64,000 bases of DNA from Kribbella antiqua (GTDB lineage: Bacteria > Actinomycetota > Actinomycetes > Propionibacteriales > Kribbellaceae), in NCBI RefSeq assembly GCF_004345665.1, contig NZ_SLWR01000009.1, positions 186,001 to 250,000 of the forward strand, given 5' to 3'. A program made the translations under genes and the position numbers. Positions within the stretch are counted from its first letter, which is position 1; each line of letters starts with the position of its first letter. The notes beneath the pieces are model-generated. The model was not told the DNA's origin. It searched no databases and saw only the letters and a program-made list of their open reading frames with translations. Positions 49,423 to 60,368 of this stretch are shown in pieces.

Positions 49423-49834
49423 CCGGGAGCAGGCCGCGTTCAGCGAAGACCTTCTTGGCGACGAAGATCGCGTTCAGTGCCTTCGGGAAACCGCAGTAGC
49501 CGGCGGCGTGGGTGAGTGCCTCGACGATCTCCGTGGTCGTGAGCCCGACGTTGAGCGACGTACGCACGTGGACTTCGAGCTGCGGCTCGCAGCCGCCGAG
49601 GGCGGTCAGGATGCCGAGGGTGACCAGCTGCCGCTGCTTCGGGTCGAGGCCGGGCCGCGCGTAGATGTCTCCGAAGCCGAACGCGACCACGTGGTGCGCG
49701 AGGGCGGGGGCGATGTCGGCGAGGTTCTCCATCACCGCCGGCGCTGAACCCCCGTCGACCGCGGCCAGGACGGCGAGGCCTCGCTCGTACCGGGTCTGTT
49801 CTTCCGGGCTGTTGATGTCGGGAACGTGAGTCAT
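49415..49834 (-). CDS. Carboxymuconolactone decarboxylase family protein
   Basis: The 139-aa protein shows FGDIYARPGLDPKQRQLVTL, GGCEPQLEVHVRTSLNVGLT and EIVEALTHAAGYCGFPKALN, matching the PcaC-like gamma-carboxymuconolactone decarboxylase family rather than the CxxC AhpD type. No other aromatic-pathway gene is near, so the true role is open. ATG 49834 starts at THVPDIN; the reading frame is open further up without a ribosome site. Its stop lies within the last tandem-repeat unit. Confidence 0.85.
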   Translation of the reverse strand: MTHVPDINSPEEQTRYERGLAVLAAVDGGSAPAVMENLADIAPALAHHVVAFGFGDIYARPGLDPKQRQLVTLGILTALGGCEPQLEVHVRTSLNVGLTTTEIVEALTHAAGYCGFPKALNAIFVAKKVFAERGLLPVG

Positions 49835-49952
49835 GCTCTCGACGCTAGCCCCGGCCGGGATCACTAATCATTTCGGCCGGTTCGGTCCTTCGTAGGGATG
49901 AAAGACCGGGTGTGGACTTTGGTCCGGACCCGGTGTCGGCAAGAATCGCAGC

Positions 49953-50948
49953 ATGTCGGACCGCCAAACCGCTGTCGCCGCCCGGAACCCGCCGTCGCGC
50001 GGTTCGGCCAGGCGACGCCGGAAAAGCAGCCCCTGGCGTCGCGGGTGGGTGATCGCCGTGCTCGCCGTGCTGACCGCCGTACCGCTGATGTTCCATCGCT
50101 ACGTGCCGAACTCGATCGGCAACCTCGGCAGCTTGCTCGACACGTTCCTGCCGTGGGTCGGCGTCGCCATACCGATTCTGGCGGTGTCTGCGGTGGTACG
50201 ACGTTCCGCGACGGCTGGGGTCGCGTTGCTCCTTCCGGCGGCGGTGTGGGGGCTGATGTTCGGGCACCTCCTAATCCCCGGCAAGGGCGGTGGCGCCTAC
50301 GACCTGCGGGTGCTCTCGCAGAACGTCGACGCGGACAACCCGGATCCGCAGAAGACGGCGCAGGAGCTGCTGGCGGCGGACGCGGATGTGGTGGCGCTCG
50401 AGGAGATCACCACGGCCGACATGAAGATCTACAAGGCAGCGTTCGCCAAGACCTATCCGTACGAGGTCCAGCGCGACACGGTCGCCCTCTGGTCGAAGTA
50501 TCCGGTCGCCCAGAGCAAGTCGGTCGACGTCGGCTTCAAGTGGACCCGAGCGCTGCGGGCCGAGGTGAATACGCCGGAGGGCAAGGTCGCGGTGTACGTC
50601 GCCCACCTGGCCTCGGTCCGGGTCGGAGCCGGCGGGTTCACGTCCGGCCAGCGCAACGACACGATCAAGGCGCTCGGCCGGCAGATCTCCGACGAGAAGC
50701 TGAACGGCGTGATCGTGATGGGCGACTTCAACGGTACGGCGAACGACCGCAGCCTGGCGCCGTTGACCACCGGACTGCGATCGGCGCAAGGCGCGGCCGG
50801 CTACGGCTTCGGATTCACCTGGCCGGCCAAGTTCCCGATGGCGCGAATCGACCACATCCTGGTCCGCGGCGTCACCCCTACCAAGGCCTGGGTAATGAAG
50901 TCCACCGGCAGCGACCACCGCCCAGTGGTAGCCGAGCTCAGGATCTAG
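49953..50948 (+). CDS. Membrane-anchored endonuclease/exonuclease/phosphatase family protein
   Basis: The 331-aa protein has a basic N-terminus, three membrane segments (WVIAVLAVLTAVPLMF; TFLPWVGVAIPILAVSAVV; GVALLLPAAVWGLMFGHLLI) and then an outward EEP domain. That domain shows LSQNVDADNPDP, VVALEEIT, GDFNGTAND, RIDHILVRG and GSDHRPVVAEL, so the catalytic Asp/His set is intact. It probably cleaves a phosphodiester or phosphoester outside the membrane; the substrate is unknown. Confidence 0.87.
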   Translation: MSDRQTAVAARNPPSRGSARRRRKSSPWRRGWVIAVLAVLTAVPLMFHRYVPNSIGNLGSLLDTFLPWVGVAIPILAVSAVVRRSATAGVALLLPAAVWGLMFGHLLIPGKGGGAYDLRVLSQNVDADNPDPQKTAQELLAADADVVALEEITTADMKIYKAAFAKTYPYEVQRDTVALWSKYPVAQSKSVDVGFKWTRALRAEVNTPEGKVAVYVAHLASVRVGAGGFTSGQRNDTIKALGRQISDEKLNGVIVMGDFNGTANDRSLAPLTTGLRSAQGAAGYGFGFTWPAKFPMARIDHILVRGVTPTKAWVMKSTGSDHRPVVAELRI

Positions 50949-51148
50949 TCCGCGATCGCCTTGAGGGAGGCGTAGCGGACCGCTTCGGCGCGGTGCCGGA
51001 CGACCTCGACGTTGCCCTCAGCAACAAGGTCGACTACGGGTGGAGATTCGGGTGGAGACGCGGGTCGGCGCGACTCTAGTTGAAAGCAGGAGTAACGTTC
51101 CGAACCGGTAACACCACCATCCGTCACATCGACGATGCGGGAGGCCGG

Positions 51149-52828
51149 ATGCTTGCGCAAGACTCGATCCTGAGGCTGGACGCCACGGCGATCGACTACA
51201 TCATCATCGCGTTGTACTTCACCTTCGTGCTCGGCATCGGGTACCTGGCCAAGCGCGCCGTCTCCAACAGCCTGGACTTCTTCCTCTCCGGCCGGTCGCT
51301 GCCGGCCTGGGTCACCGGCCTGGCGTTCATCTCGGCGAACCTGGGCGCGATCGAGATCATGGGCATGTCCGCGAACGGCGCGGAGTACGGCATGCCGACG
51401 GTGCACTACTTCTGGATCGGCGCGATCCCGGCGATGCTGTTCCTCGGCGTCGTGATGATGCCGTTCTACTACGGCTCGAAGGTGCGCAGCGTGCCGGAGT
51501 TCATGCTGCGCCGGTTCGGCAAGCCCGCGCACCTGGTGAACGCGATCAGCTTCGCCGTCGCCCAGGTGCTGATCGCCGGGGTGAACCTGTTCCTGCTGGC
51601 CACCATCGTCAACGTGCTGCTCGGCTGGCCGATCTGGGCGTCGGTGATCGTCGCCGCGCTGATCGTGCTCAGCTACATCACCCTCGGCGGCCTGTCCGCG
51701 GCGATCTACAACGAGGTGCTGCAGTTCTTCGTCATCGTCGCCGCGTTGCTGCCGCTGACCATCGTCGGCCTGCACAAGGTCGGCGGCTGGCAGGGCCTGG
51801 TCGACAAGGTGACCGCGTCGCCGGGCGGCTCCGAGCAGCTGAGCGCCTGGCCCGGCAACGCCCTGAGTGGCTTCAGCAGCAACTTCCTGTCCGTGATCGG
51901 TCTGGTCTTCGGCCTCGGTTTCGTCCTCTCGTTCGGCTACTGGACGACCAACTTCGTCGAGGTCCAGCGGGCGATGGCGTCGAAGAACATGTCGGCCGCC
52001 CGCCGTACGCCGATCATCGGGTCCTTCCCGAAGATGTTCGTCCCGTTCATCGTCATCATCCCGGGCATGATCGCGGCCGTGGTCGCGCCCGAGCTGGCCC
52101 AGTTCAAGGCCACCGGCAGCGGCGACGTCGACTACAACGATGCGCTGCTGATCCTGATGCGCGACCTGCTGCCGAACGGCATGCTCGGTCTCGCGATCAC
52201 CGGTCTGCTGGCGTCGTTCATGGCCGGTATGGCGGCCAACCTCAGCTCGTTCAACACGGTCATGACGTACGACCTGATCGAGCGGTACGTCGTCAAGGAC
52301 CGGCCGGACGGCTTCTACCTGCGTACCGGCCGCTGGGTGACTGTCGTCGGCACGCTGATCGCCATCGGGACCGCGGCGATCGCCTCCGGCTACAGCAACC
52401 TGATGGACTACCTCCAGCAGCTGTTCTCGTTCTTCAACGCGCCGCTGTTCGCCACGTTCATCCTCGGTATGTTCTGGAAGCGGATGACCGCGACGGCCGG
52501 TTGGGTCGGCCTGGTCAGCGGTACGGCGACCGCGGTGGCTGTGTTCGTTCTTTCGGAGAACGGCGTCATCGACCTGCCCGGCCAGGGTGCGAGCTTCGTC
52601 GGCGCCGGCGCGGCCTTCGTGGTGGACATCATCCTCAGCGTGATCGTCAGCCTGGTGACGACGCCGAAGCGCGACACCGAGCTCGTCGGACTGGTGTACT
52701 CGCTGACGCCCAAGGAGCACCTGAAGGAGGACGCCCAGCACGGCGACGGCGGCTGGTACCGCAAGCCGGTGCTGCTGGCCGGCATCTCGCTGGCGCTGAC
52801 CGTCGCACTCAACTTCGTCTTCGGCTGA
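51149..52828 (+). CDS. Sodium:solute symporter (SSS family)
   Basis: The 559-aa protein has 13-14 membrane segments. AKRAVSNSLDFFLSGRSLPA and FISANLGAIEIMGMSANGAE mark the SSS core, and GLLASFMAGMAANLSSFNTV forms the Na-site region. The C-terminus is a long hydrophilic tail followed by one last helix. It resembles the sugar or myo-inositol branch of the family. ATG 51149 has GGGAGG at 5 nt. In the 200 bp upstream (50949-51148) no gene is evident. Confidence 0.88.
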   Translation: MLAQDSILRLDATAIDYIIIALYFTFVLGIGYLAKRAVSNSLDFFLSGRSLPAWVTGLAFISANLGAIEIMGMSANGAEYGMPTVHYFWIGAIPAMLFLGVVMMPFYYGSKVRSVPEFMLRRFGKPAHLVNAISFAVAQVLIAGVNLFLLATIVNVLLGWPIWASVIVAALIVLSYITLGGLSAAIYNEVLQFFVIVAALLPLTIVGLHKVGGWQGLVDKVTASPGGSEQLSAWPGNALSGFSSNFLSVIGLVFGLGFVLSFGYWTTNFVEVQRAMASKNMSAARRTPIIGSFPKMFVPFIVIIPGMIAAVVAPELAQFKATGSGDVDYNDALLILMRDLLPNGMLGLAITGLLASFMAGMAANLSSFNTVMTYDLIERYVVKDRPDGFYLRTGRWVTVVGTLIAIGTAAIASGYSNLMDYLQQLFSFFNAPLFATFILGMFWKRMTATAGWVGLVSGTATAVAVFVLSENGVIDLPGQGASFVGAGAAFVVDIILSVIVSLVTTPKRDTELVGLVYSLTPKEHLKEDAQHGDGGWYRKPVLLAGISLALTVALNFVFG

Positions 52829-52847
52829 TCCCGGAAGGAGCACAGTC

Positions 52848-53111
52848 ATGGCTGATCGCGAGAAGAAGAAGGCCGGGGCGTTCGACATCCGGGTGGTGAT
52901 CGCGACGCTGATCGGGATCTACGGCCTGGTGCTGACGATCCTCGGCATCATCGCGGACCCGAAGGAGGTGGACAAGGCGGCCGGGATCAACATCAACCTC
53001 TGGGGCGGCATCGCGATGCTCGCCTTCGCCGCGTTGTTCGTCGCCTGGGCCCGGCTGCGGCCGATCGTCGTACCGATCACGGAAAGGCCGGCCGACGCTC
53101 CGGAGGAGTGA
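52848..53111 (+). CDS. Small two-helix membrane protein paired with the SSS symporter
   Basis: The 87-aa protein has a basic start (MADREKKKAGAFD), helix 1 (VVIATLIGIYGLVLTILGII), a short loop DPKEVDKAAGININL and helix 2 (GGIAMLAFAALFVAWARL), then a Pro/Glu tail. It lies 19 bp after the symporter with its own GGAAGGAG site. Small helical partners of SSS transporters are known, so a subunit or stabiliser role is likely. Confidence 0.78.
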   Translation: MADREKKKAGAFDIRVVIATLIGIYGLVLTILGIIADPKEVDKAAGININLWGGIAMLAFAALFVAWARLRPIVVPITERPADAPEE

Positions 53112-53146
53112 TCAGTACGATCGTGGCAGCCACCGGAGGCTGCGCC

Positions 53147-54070
53147 ATGACCACATCTCCGCCGCGCTGGGAGTACACGAGGCGACTCAACCGCGTCGTG
53201 AATCACATCAGCGAGCACCTCGACGAGCCGCTCACCCTGCGCGAGCTCGCCGACGTCGCCGGCTTCTCGCCGTACCACTTCCACCGCATCTTCAAAGGCG
53301 TCATGGGCGAGACATTGAGCAGCTTCATCTGGCGGCTGAGGGTGGAGCGAGCAGCCAGCCTGCTCCTCTGGCAGCCGACAACGCGAGTCACCGACATCGC
53401 GCTCAGCTGCGGTTTCTCCTCACACTCCAACTTCGCGCGGGCTTTCAAGGAGCGCTTCGGTGTCAGCGCCTCCGAGTTCCGCAAGGGTGGAGACATACAC
53501 CGCAAGGAGGGAGAAGGTGACAGCAGGCGTGCGCTCTACGCTCCGAAGGACTGGGACCTGTACCCCGAGGAGAGCCGCACGATGAACGTCGAAGTCAAGA
53601 CCCTGCCCGCCTACCACGTCGCCTACATCCGTCGCTTCGCCTACAGCAAAGGCGTCTTCGCCGAGCACCTCAACGCGGCCTTCCAGCAGGTCTGCGGCTG
53701 GGTCGCCGGCCAGGGCCTCTTCGGTCCCAACACCTTGGTCATCGGTGTACCCCACGACAATCCCGACGTCACGCCCAACGACCTCTGCCGGTACGACGCA
53801 TGTGTCACGGTGCCGGCGACTGTCACGACCGCTTCGGCAGAGGTCGACATCCAGGATCTCCCGGGCGGGCGCTACGCCGTACAGCGCCTGGACGTCGACG
53901 ACCCGGCCGAGATCGGCCGCAGCGTGGATGCGATGTACGGCGGTTGGCTGCCCGGCAGCGGCTTCCAGGCCGACGACCGCCCACCACTGGAGATCTACTA
54001 CGACAGCGCCGAGCCCGGCCCCAAGAAGCGCATCGTCCTCGACTTCTGCATTCCCGTCACCCCGCTGTGA
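53147..54070 (+). CDS. AraC family regulator with GyrI-like effector domain
   Basis: The 307-aa protein carries the AraC double HTH at residues about 10-110 (NHISEHLDEPLTLRELADVA, PYHFHRIFKGVMGETLSSFI, VTDIALSCGFSSHSNFARAF). The GyrI/SbmC ligand-binding domain fills about 155-305 (VKTLPAYHVAYIRRFAYSKG). This is the Rob/SoxS-with-effector layout that senses hydrophobic or drug-like ligands. ATG 53147 has GGAGG upstream. A GTG at 53108 overlapping the previous stop is an alternative. Confidence 0.88.
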   Translation: MTTSPPRWEYTRRLNRVVNHISEHLDEPLTLRELADVAGFSPYHFHRIFKGVMGETLSSFIWRLRVERAASLLLWQPTTRVTDIALSCGFSSHSNFARAFKERFGVSASEFRKGGDIHRKEGEGDSRRALYAPKDWDLYPEESRTMNVEVKTLPAYHVAYIRRFAYSKGVFAEHLNAAFQQVCGWVAGQGLFGPNTLVIGVPHDNPDVTPNDLCRYDACVTVPATVTTASAEVDIQDLPGGRYAVQRLDVDDPAEIGRSVDAMYGGWLPGSGFQADDRPPLEIYYDSAEPGPKKRIVLDFCIPVTPL

Positions 54071-54166
54071 GCATGTCCGTTTGGCGAACATCGGCGTCCG
54101 GTGTGGTCCTGCCGTCCGGGCGCCTGTGTTCGTAGGCTCGAAGTACCCGATCAGGAGGACTTCGAG

Positions 54167-54934
54167 ATGACCATCACTTCCGGTTCTTCGGACCTCGCGA
54201 CGCTGGCCGAGCGGTACGCCGAGGACGGCTTCGTGCTGGTGAAAGGCCTGCTCAGCAAGGAGGAAGCTGCCTTCTACCGGCAGCGCAGCCACGACCTGCT
54301 GGCCTTGCTGCACCGGGCCGACGACCCCACCTGGGCCGCCGCGCGGGAGATGACGGACGCACCGACGAAGCTGCAGCATCTGCACGACGCGCAGTTCTAC
54401 GACGCCGCGTTTTCCCGGCTGCTGGTGGACCCGCGGTTCACCGACGTGGCCGCCGCGGTGATGGGGGTGGAGAACGTGCAGCTGCACCACACCAAGCTGT
54501 TCGTGAAGCCGCCGGAGAACGGGTCGCCGTTCCCGCTGCACCAGGACTACCCGTTCTTCCCGCACAAGTACCACCGGGTCGGTGCGGCGATCTTCCACTT
54601 CGACGACGCGCCAGTCGAGAAGGGGTGCGTCAGGGTCATACCGGGCAGCCACAAGGAGGGGCCGCGGGAGCACGACCCGGAGGGGTCGTACCACTTGCCC
54701 GACGTACCGTTCGACTCGGCGATCCCGCAGCCGGCCGAGGCGGGCGACGTACTGTTCTTCACCTATCTGACCGTGCACGGGTCCGGGGTGAACGTCAGTG
54801 AGGAAGCCCGGACGACCTGGCTGATCCAGTACCGCGATCCGGCGGACCCGCCGACGGTGAAGACGCACGACTTCTCGCTCGGTCAGGGCATGATGCTGCG
54901 TGGAGTCGACCCGACCGGCAGGAGTGGCGTTTGA
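54167..54934 (+). CDS. Phytanoyl-CoA dioxygenase (PhyH) family protein
   Basis: This 255-aa Fe(II)/2-oxoglutarate oxygenase has the metal triad as HQD in PFPLHQDYPFFPHKYH and the distal His in TVHGSGVNVS. VRVIPGSHKEGPREHD is the typical second region. The substrate may be a natural product or sugar-related compound. ATG 54167 has AGGAGG at 8 nt. It is coupled to the following AraC regulator, which suggests joint control. Confidence 0.88.
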   Translation: MTITSGSSDLATLAERYAEDGFVLVKGLLSKEEAAFYRQRSHDLLALLHRADDPTWAAAREMTDAPTKLQHLHDAQFYDAAFSRLLVDPRFTDVAAAVMGVENVQLHHTKLFVKPPENGSPFPLHQDYPFFPHKYHRVGAAIFHFDDAPVEKGCVRVIPGSHKEGPREHDPEGSYHLPDVPFDSAIPQPAEAGDVLFFTYLTVHGSGVNVSEEARTTWLIQYRDPADPPTVKTHDFSLGQGMMLRGVDPTGRSGV

Positions 54935-55821
54935 CGCTTTCGGATGTCGCTGACGCGGACCGTTTCGTCGACCTCGCCGGGCTGCTGGAGTCCTGCGAGG
55001 TCGACGGGTTCCGTGCCGACTTCCTGAGCTGGGGGCACTACCGGCCGGAGTACTGGCGCAACTACTGGCACAGCCACTCCTTCCACGAGGTCTGCCTCGC
55101 GTACTCCGGCTCAGGCCGCTTCAACTCCGGAGACGTGCAGTACGACGTCCAGCCCGGCTCGGTCTTCATCGCCCGCCCCGGCGACGTCCACGAGATCGAG
55201 TCCAGCCGGTCCGAGCCCTTAGGCATAGCCTTCTGGGGCTTCACCTTCCGCCCGGGCTCTGACCAGCCTGGATGGTGGTCGGGCCTGACTCGAGCCGACG
55301 GCCCAGTGGTGTCCGACCGGACAGACTCGTTGCCGGCACTCATCACCGCGCTGGCCGCCGAGGCAGCAGCACCGTTGTCTGGCTACAACACCGCTCTAGC
55401 GGCTCTCGCCTCCACACTGGTGCTGGAAACCGCCCGCGCCTTCGCCCTCGACGAGGACCTGGCCGTCGAGCCCGTCGTACGTGACCGGGCTCCACTGGCC
55501 GTCGCCGCGATGCAGCGGCACCTCCGAGACAACCTGTCCCGGCAGATCACCGTCCGGGACGTCGCAGCCGCTGCCCACCTCTCCGAGCGCCATGCAGAGC
55601 GCCTGTTCCACCAGCAGACCGGAACGTCGATCATGTCCACCTTGCGCCGGCTGCGCCTCGAGCTGGCCGCACAGCTGCTGCTCGACCCAGCCGTCACCGT
55701 GACCGAGGTAGCCCGCTCCTGCGGCTATTCCGACGTACGCCCGTTCTCCACAGCCTTCCGCCGCCACTATGGCCGCACACCAGGCGACCACCGCCGCAGT
55801 GGAGGCACCGAGTTTATCTAG
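54931..55821 (+). CDS. AraC family transcriptional regulator (cupin N-terminus)
   Basis: The 296-aa protein has an N-terminal cupin-like sensor domain (WHSHSFHEVCLAYSGSGRFN, QPGSVFIARPGDVHEIESSR) and a C-terminal AraC double HTH (ITVRDVAAAAHLSERHAERL, TVTEVARSCGYSDVRPFSTA). The start is TTG 54931, overlapping the dioxygenase stop (TTGA), with AGGAG at 7 nt. A sugar or sugar-like ligand is usual for this layout. It is probably the local regulator of the PhyH gene. Confidence 0.88.
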   Translation: MTLSDVADADRFVDLAGLLESCEVDGFRADFLSWGHYRPEYWRNYWHSHSFHEVCLAYSGSGRFNSGDVQYDVQPGSVFIARPGDVHEIESSRSEPLGIAFWGFTFRPGSDQPGWWSGLTRADGPVVSDRTDSLPALITALAAEAAAPLSGYNTALAALASTLVLETARAFALDEDLAVEPVVRDRAPLAVAAMQRHLRDNLSRQITVRDVAAAAHLSERHAERLFHQQTGTSIMSTLRRLRLELAAQLLLDPAVTVTEVARSCGYSDVRPFSTAFRRHYGRTPGDHRRSGGTEFI

Positions 55822-55888
55822 AGCGACACCTGGACAGTGTTTCGCGTGGCTGCTCCAATGCAGCAACCACACCTCTGGGAGGGGTCAT

Positions 55889-56749
55889 ATGAGAAGTCGA
55901 CTCGGCCGCGTCATCGGCATCTGCGCGCTGGCACTCGGGCTGATCAGCCTGCCGGCGCTGTCCGCCTCCGCCATCACCGGCGGCGAGCCCGATGGCAACG
56001 GTCATCCCAACGTCGGCGTGATCCTGTTCTACCAACCCGACGGGCGCTTCCGCTGTACGGCGACCCTGGTCTCGCCGACGGTGCTGGTGACCGCGGCGCA
56101 CTGCACGCTGGGCACGCTCGGCAAGACGCTGGTGACGTTCGACTCGGTGATCGCCGAGCAGCCGCCGTCGCCGTTCCCGGTCGCTGCCGACCCGTCGAAG
56201 GGCTACACCCAGGCCGAGCTCGAGAAGGCCGGCTACAAGTCGGGTACGGCGTACGCGCACCCGAAGTACTCCGACTTCACCGACATGGACAACTGGAACG
56301 ACGTCGGCGTGATCGTGCTCGACAGGCCGGTCACCAACATCGCACCGGCCAAGATCGCGCCCACCAACTACCTGAACGCCTACCAGCAGCCGAAGCTGAA
56401 CAGCACGCTCTTCAGGTCTGTCGGCTACGGCACCGAGGTCCGCAAGGCCGACAGTGGTCCGCAGAAGCCGACCCCGATGTCGTACCCGCTGCTGCGCCGC
56501 TGGGCCGACGAGCCCGGCCAGAAGCTCACTCCGCAGATCCTGCAGGTGAACGGCAACGAGCACGACACCCGCGGCACCGGCGGCACCTGCTTTGGTGACT
56601 CCGGCGGCCCGACGTTCCTCGGTGGCTACCAGGTCACCGTGACCAGCTACGGCTACACCGCCAACTGCCGCTACCTCGACGGCCTGCAGCGGATCGACAT
56701 CAAGGTCGTCCAGGACTGGCTGAAGACGTACGGCGTACCGATCGGCTGA
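55889..56749 (+). CDS. Secreted trypsin-like serine protease (S1 family)
   Basis: The 286-aa protein has a signal peptide (VIGICALALGLISLPALSAS) and starts the mature fold with ITGG. The catalytic triad is visible as His in VTAAHC, Asp in NWNDVGVIVLD, and Ser in CFGDSGGP. A Cys pair (CTATL/AAHC and TCFGDSGG/NCRYLD) forms the usual disulfides. A strong GGGAGGGG site precedes ATG 55889. It stands alone with its own terminator. Confidence 0.92.
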   Translation: MRSRLGRVIGICALALGLISLPALSASAITGGEPDGNGHPNVGVILFYQPDGRFRCTATLVSPTVLVTAAHCTLGTLGKTLVTFDSVIAEQPPSPFPVAADPSKGYTQAELEKAGYKSGTAYAHPKYSDFTDMDNWNDVGVIVLDRPVTNIAPAKIAPTNYLNAYQQPKLNSTLFRSVGYGTEVRKADSGPQKPTPMSYPLLRRWADEPGQKLTPQILQVNGNEHDTRGTGGTCFGDSGGPTFLGGYQVTVTSYGYTANCRYLDGLQRIDIKVVQDWLKTYGVPIG

Positions 56750-56760
56750 CCGCTCTCCCT

Positions 56761-56799
56761 ACCGGTGCCGCGACCGTCTCAGTCGGTCGCGGCACCGGT
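56761..56799 (+). terminator. Perfect 16-bp hairpin terminator after the protease gene
   Basis: ACCGGTGCCGCGACCG (56761-56776) pairs fully with CGGTCGCGGCACCGGT (56784-56799) around TCTCAGT. The leuS leader promoter begins directly after it. Confidence 0.8.
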
Positions 56800-56801
56800 G
56801 C

Positions 56802-56807
56802 TATCCT
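56802..56807 (+). promoter_or_regulatory. -10 box of the leuS leader promoter
   Basis: TATCCT lies 6 nt before the leader ATG at 56814, the spacing of leaderless actinobacterial promoters. No good -35 hexamer is visible, and the upstream bases belong to the preceding terminator. Confidence 0.6.
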
Positions 56808-56813
56808 GATCGC

Positions 56814-56840
56814 ATGCGAGTGAGCCTGCTCCTTAGTTAG
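56814..56840 (+). CDS. leuS leader peptide with three consecutive Leu codons (MRVSLLLS)
   Basis: The codons are ATG CGA GTG AGC CTG CTC CTT AGT TAG. Three adjacent leucine codons, one of them the CTT that is rare in such GC-rich genomes, in an eight-codon leaderless frame just before hairpins and a terminator, are the signature of ribosome-mediated attenuation by leucyl-tRNA supply. It is followed at once by the first hairpin (56841). Confidence 0.8.
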   Translation: MRVSLLLS

Positions 56841-56908
56841 CCGTACTGGCATTCAGGCGCTAGAGCGCCGGTCAGTGCGGCACCCCCTCCTGTGCGAGGG
56901 GCTTTTTT
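56841..56908 (+). promoter_or_regulatory. leuS transcription attenuator
   Basis: Hairpin 1 pairs CCGTACTG (56841-56848) with CAGTGCGG (56873-56880), one T-G pair, and encloses a small GGCGC/GCGCC hairpin. The terminator is CCCCTC (56884-56889) / GAGGGG (56896-56901), followed by C and six T (56903-56908), a true U-run terminator. A ribosome stalled on the leader Leu codons would cover the 5' arm of hairpin 1. The exact antiterminator pairing was not resolved by eye. Such control would raise leuS when charged tRNA-Leu is scarce. Confidence 0.75.
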
Positions 56909-56970
56909 ATTTCTAGGTATGCCGTCTGGCAGATTAAGGCTCAACAAACACACGAAGCAGGAGTAGGACC

Positions 56971-59451
<2,481 letters not shown>

Positions 59452-59470
59452 CACGGGCTAGGCTGCTCAG

Positions 59471-59890
59471 ATGCGTTCTGAGCTGATCGATGTCGAGACC
59501 GGCGGTTCCGAGGTCGTCTTCGACCTGACGAGCAAGTGTGAGCAGTTCGTCGACTCTGAGGCCCATCAGGCTCAGGGCGACGGACTGCTGCACGTGTTCG
59601 TGCCGCACGCGACGGCCGGGATCGCGATCCTGGAGACCGGTGCGGGGAGCGACACCGACCTGCTCGCCTTGCTCGAGGAGGTGTTGCCGCGGGACTTCGG
59701 CTGGCGGCACCGGCACGGCACTCCTGGCCATGGGCGAGATCACGTGCTGCCCGCCTTCGTGCCGCCGTCCGCGACGATCCCGGTGCTCGACGGGCGGATG
59801 ATGCTCGGCACCTGGCAGTCCATCTGTCTGGTCGACACCAACGTGGACAATCCGCGCCGGCAGGTCCGGCTTTCCTGGCTGCCCGGTTAA
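59471..59890 (+). CDS. YjbQ/UPF0047 family protein
   Basis: The 139-aa protein has the family's conserved HVFVPHATAGIAILETGAGS, RHRHGTPGHGRDHVLPAFVP and GTWQSICLVDTNVDNPRRQV. Some members show thiamine-phosphate synthase-like side activity, but the physiological role is not settled. It starts 19 bp after leuS and is probably co-transcribed. Confidence 0.9.
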   Translation: MRSELIDVETGGSEVVFDLTSKCEQFVDSEAHQAQGDGLLHVFVPHATAGIAILETGAGSDTDLLALLEEVLPRDFGWRHRHGTPGHGRDHVLPAFVPPSATIPVLDGRMMLGTWQSICLVDTNVDNPRRQVRLSWLPG

Positions 59891-59991
59891 TGGACCACCC
59901 GGTAACCACGAGTTCCGGAATTCTTGTGACTTATCGCGATGTTGCGGGTCGCGTTACGCATGCGAAACACAGCTCCGGTTGAATTGCCCGC

Positions 59992-60198
59992 ATGGCAGCG
60001 CTTGACAACCTTCGGGCCCAGTGGGCGGGGCTAGGCACCGAACTTCTGATCCGCGCCACCCGCGGTATTTGTGATGGCAGCCTGCTGAATGCCGACACCG
60101 GCCGTGCCGACACCAGCGCCCGCCTCGAAGACTGGGCCGGCGTCCTTTCCCTTTACACCGGTGAAAATGAATCAGCCTCGGTTCGCGCGACGGCTTGA
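59992..60198 (+). CDS. 68-aa hypothetical protein
   Basis: ATG 59992 opens MAALDNLRAQWAGLGTELLI; a Gly/Asp middle and a polar tail (YTGENESASVRATA) follow. There is no ribosome site; TTGAAT 7 nt before the ATG could be a leaderless -10. Its third-codon GC is lower than that of neighbours toward the end. No family is recognised. The rest of the 478-bp gap between YjbQ and the large regulator (59891-60368) shows nothing else. Confidence 0.4.
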   Translation: MAALDNLRAQWAGLGTELLIRATRGICDGSLLNADTGRADTSARLEDWAGVLSLYTGENESASVRATA

Positions 60199-60368
60199 AA
60201 CGCGCATTCTGCCCCTTCAGTAATTGCAGACTTAATCACACTCGTTGCCTTTATTGCCCGTCCCCTGTGACCTGCGCCGCAGCAGACGTCACCGGGCGTC
60301 CCGGCGCCGGCGCCGTTGTCACGCTATGTTGTGACGGGAACGTGGGGCTGCAAGAGGGGTGACGGGCT

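Noticed and set aside
49415-49834. AhpD-type alkylhydroperoxidase
   Set aside because: The CxxC motif of AhpD is absent; the pattern fits PcaC-like carboxymuconolactone decarboxylases.
50945-52888. Open frame of about 647 codons opposite the SSS symporter, including a plausible-looking end in 50945-51080
   Set aside because: Most of it is the shadow of the symporter; the short remainder has no start codon with a ribosome site.
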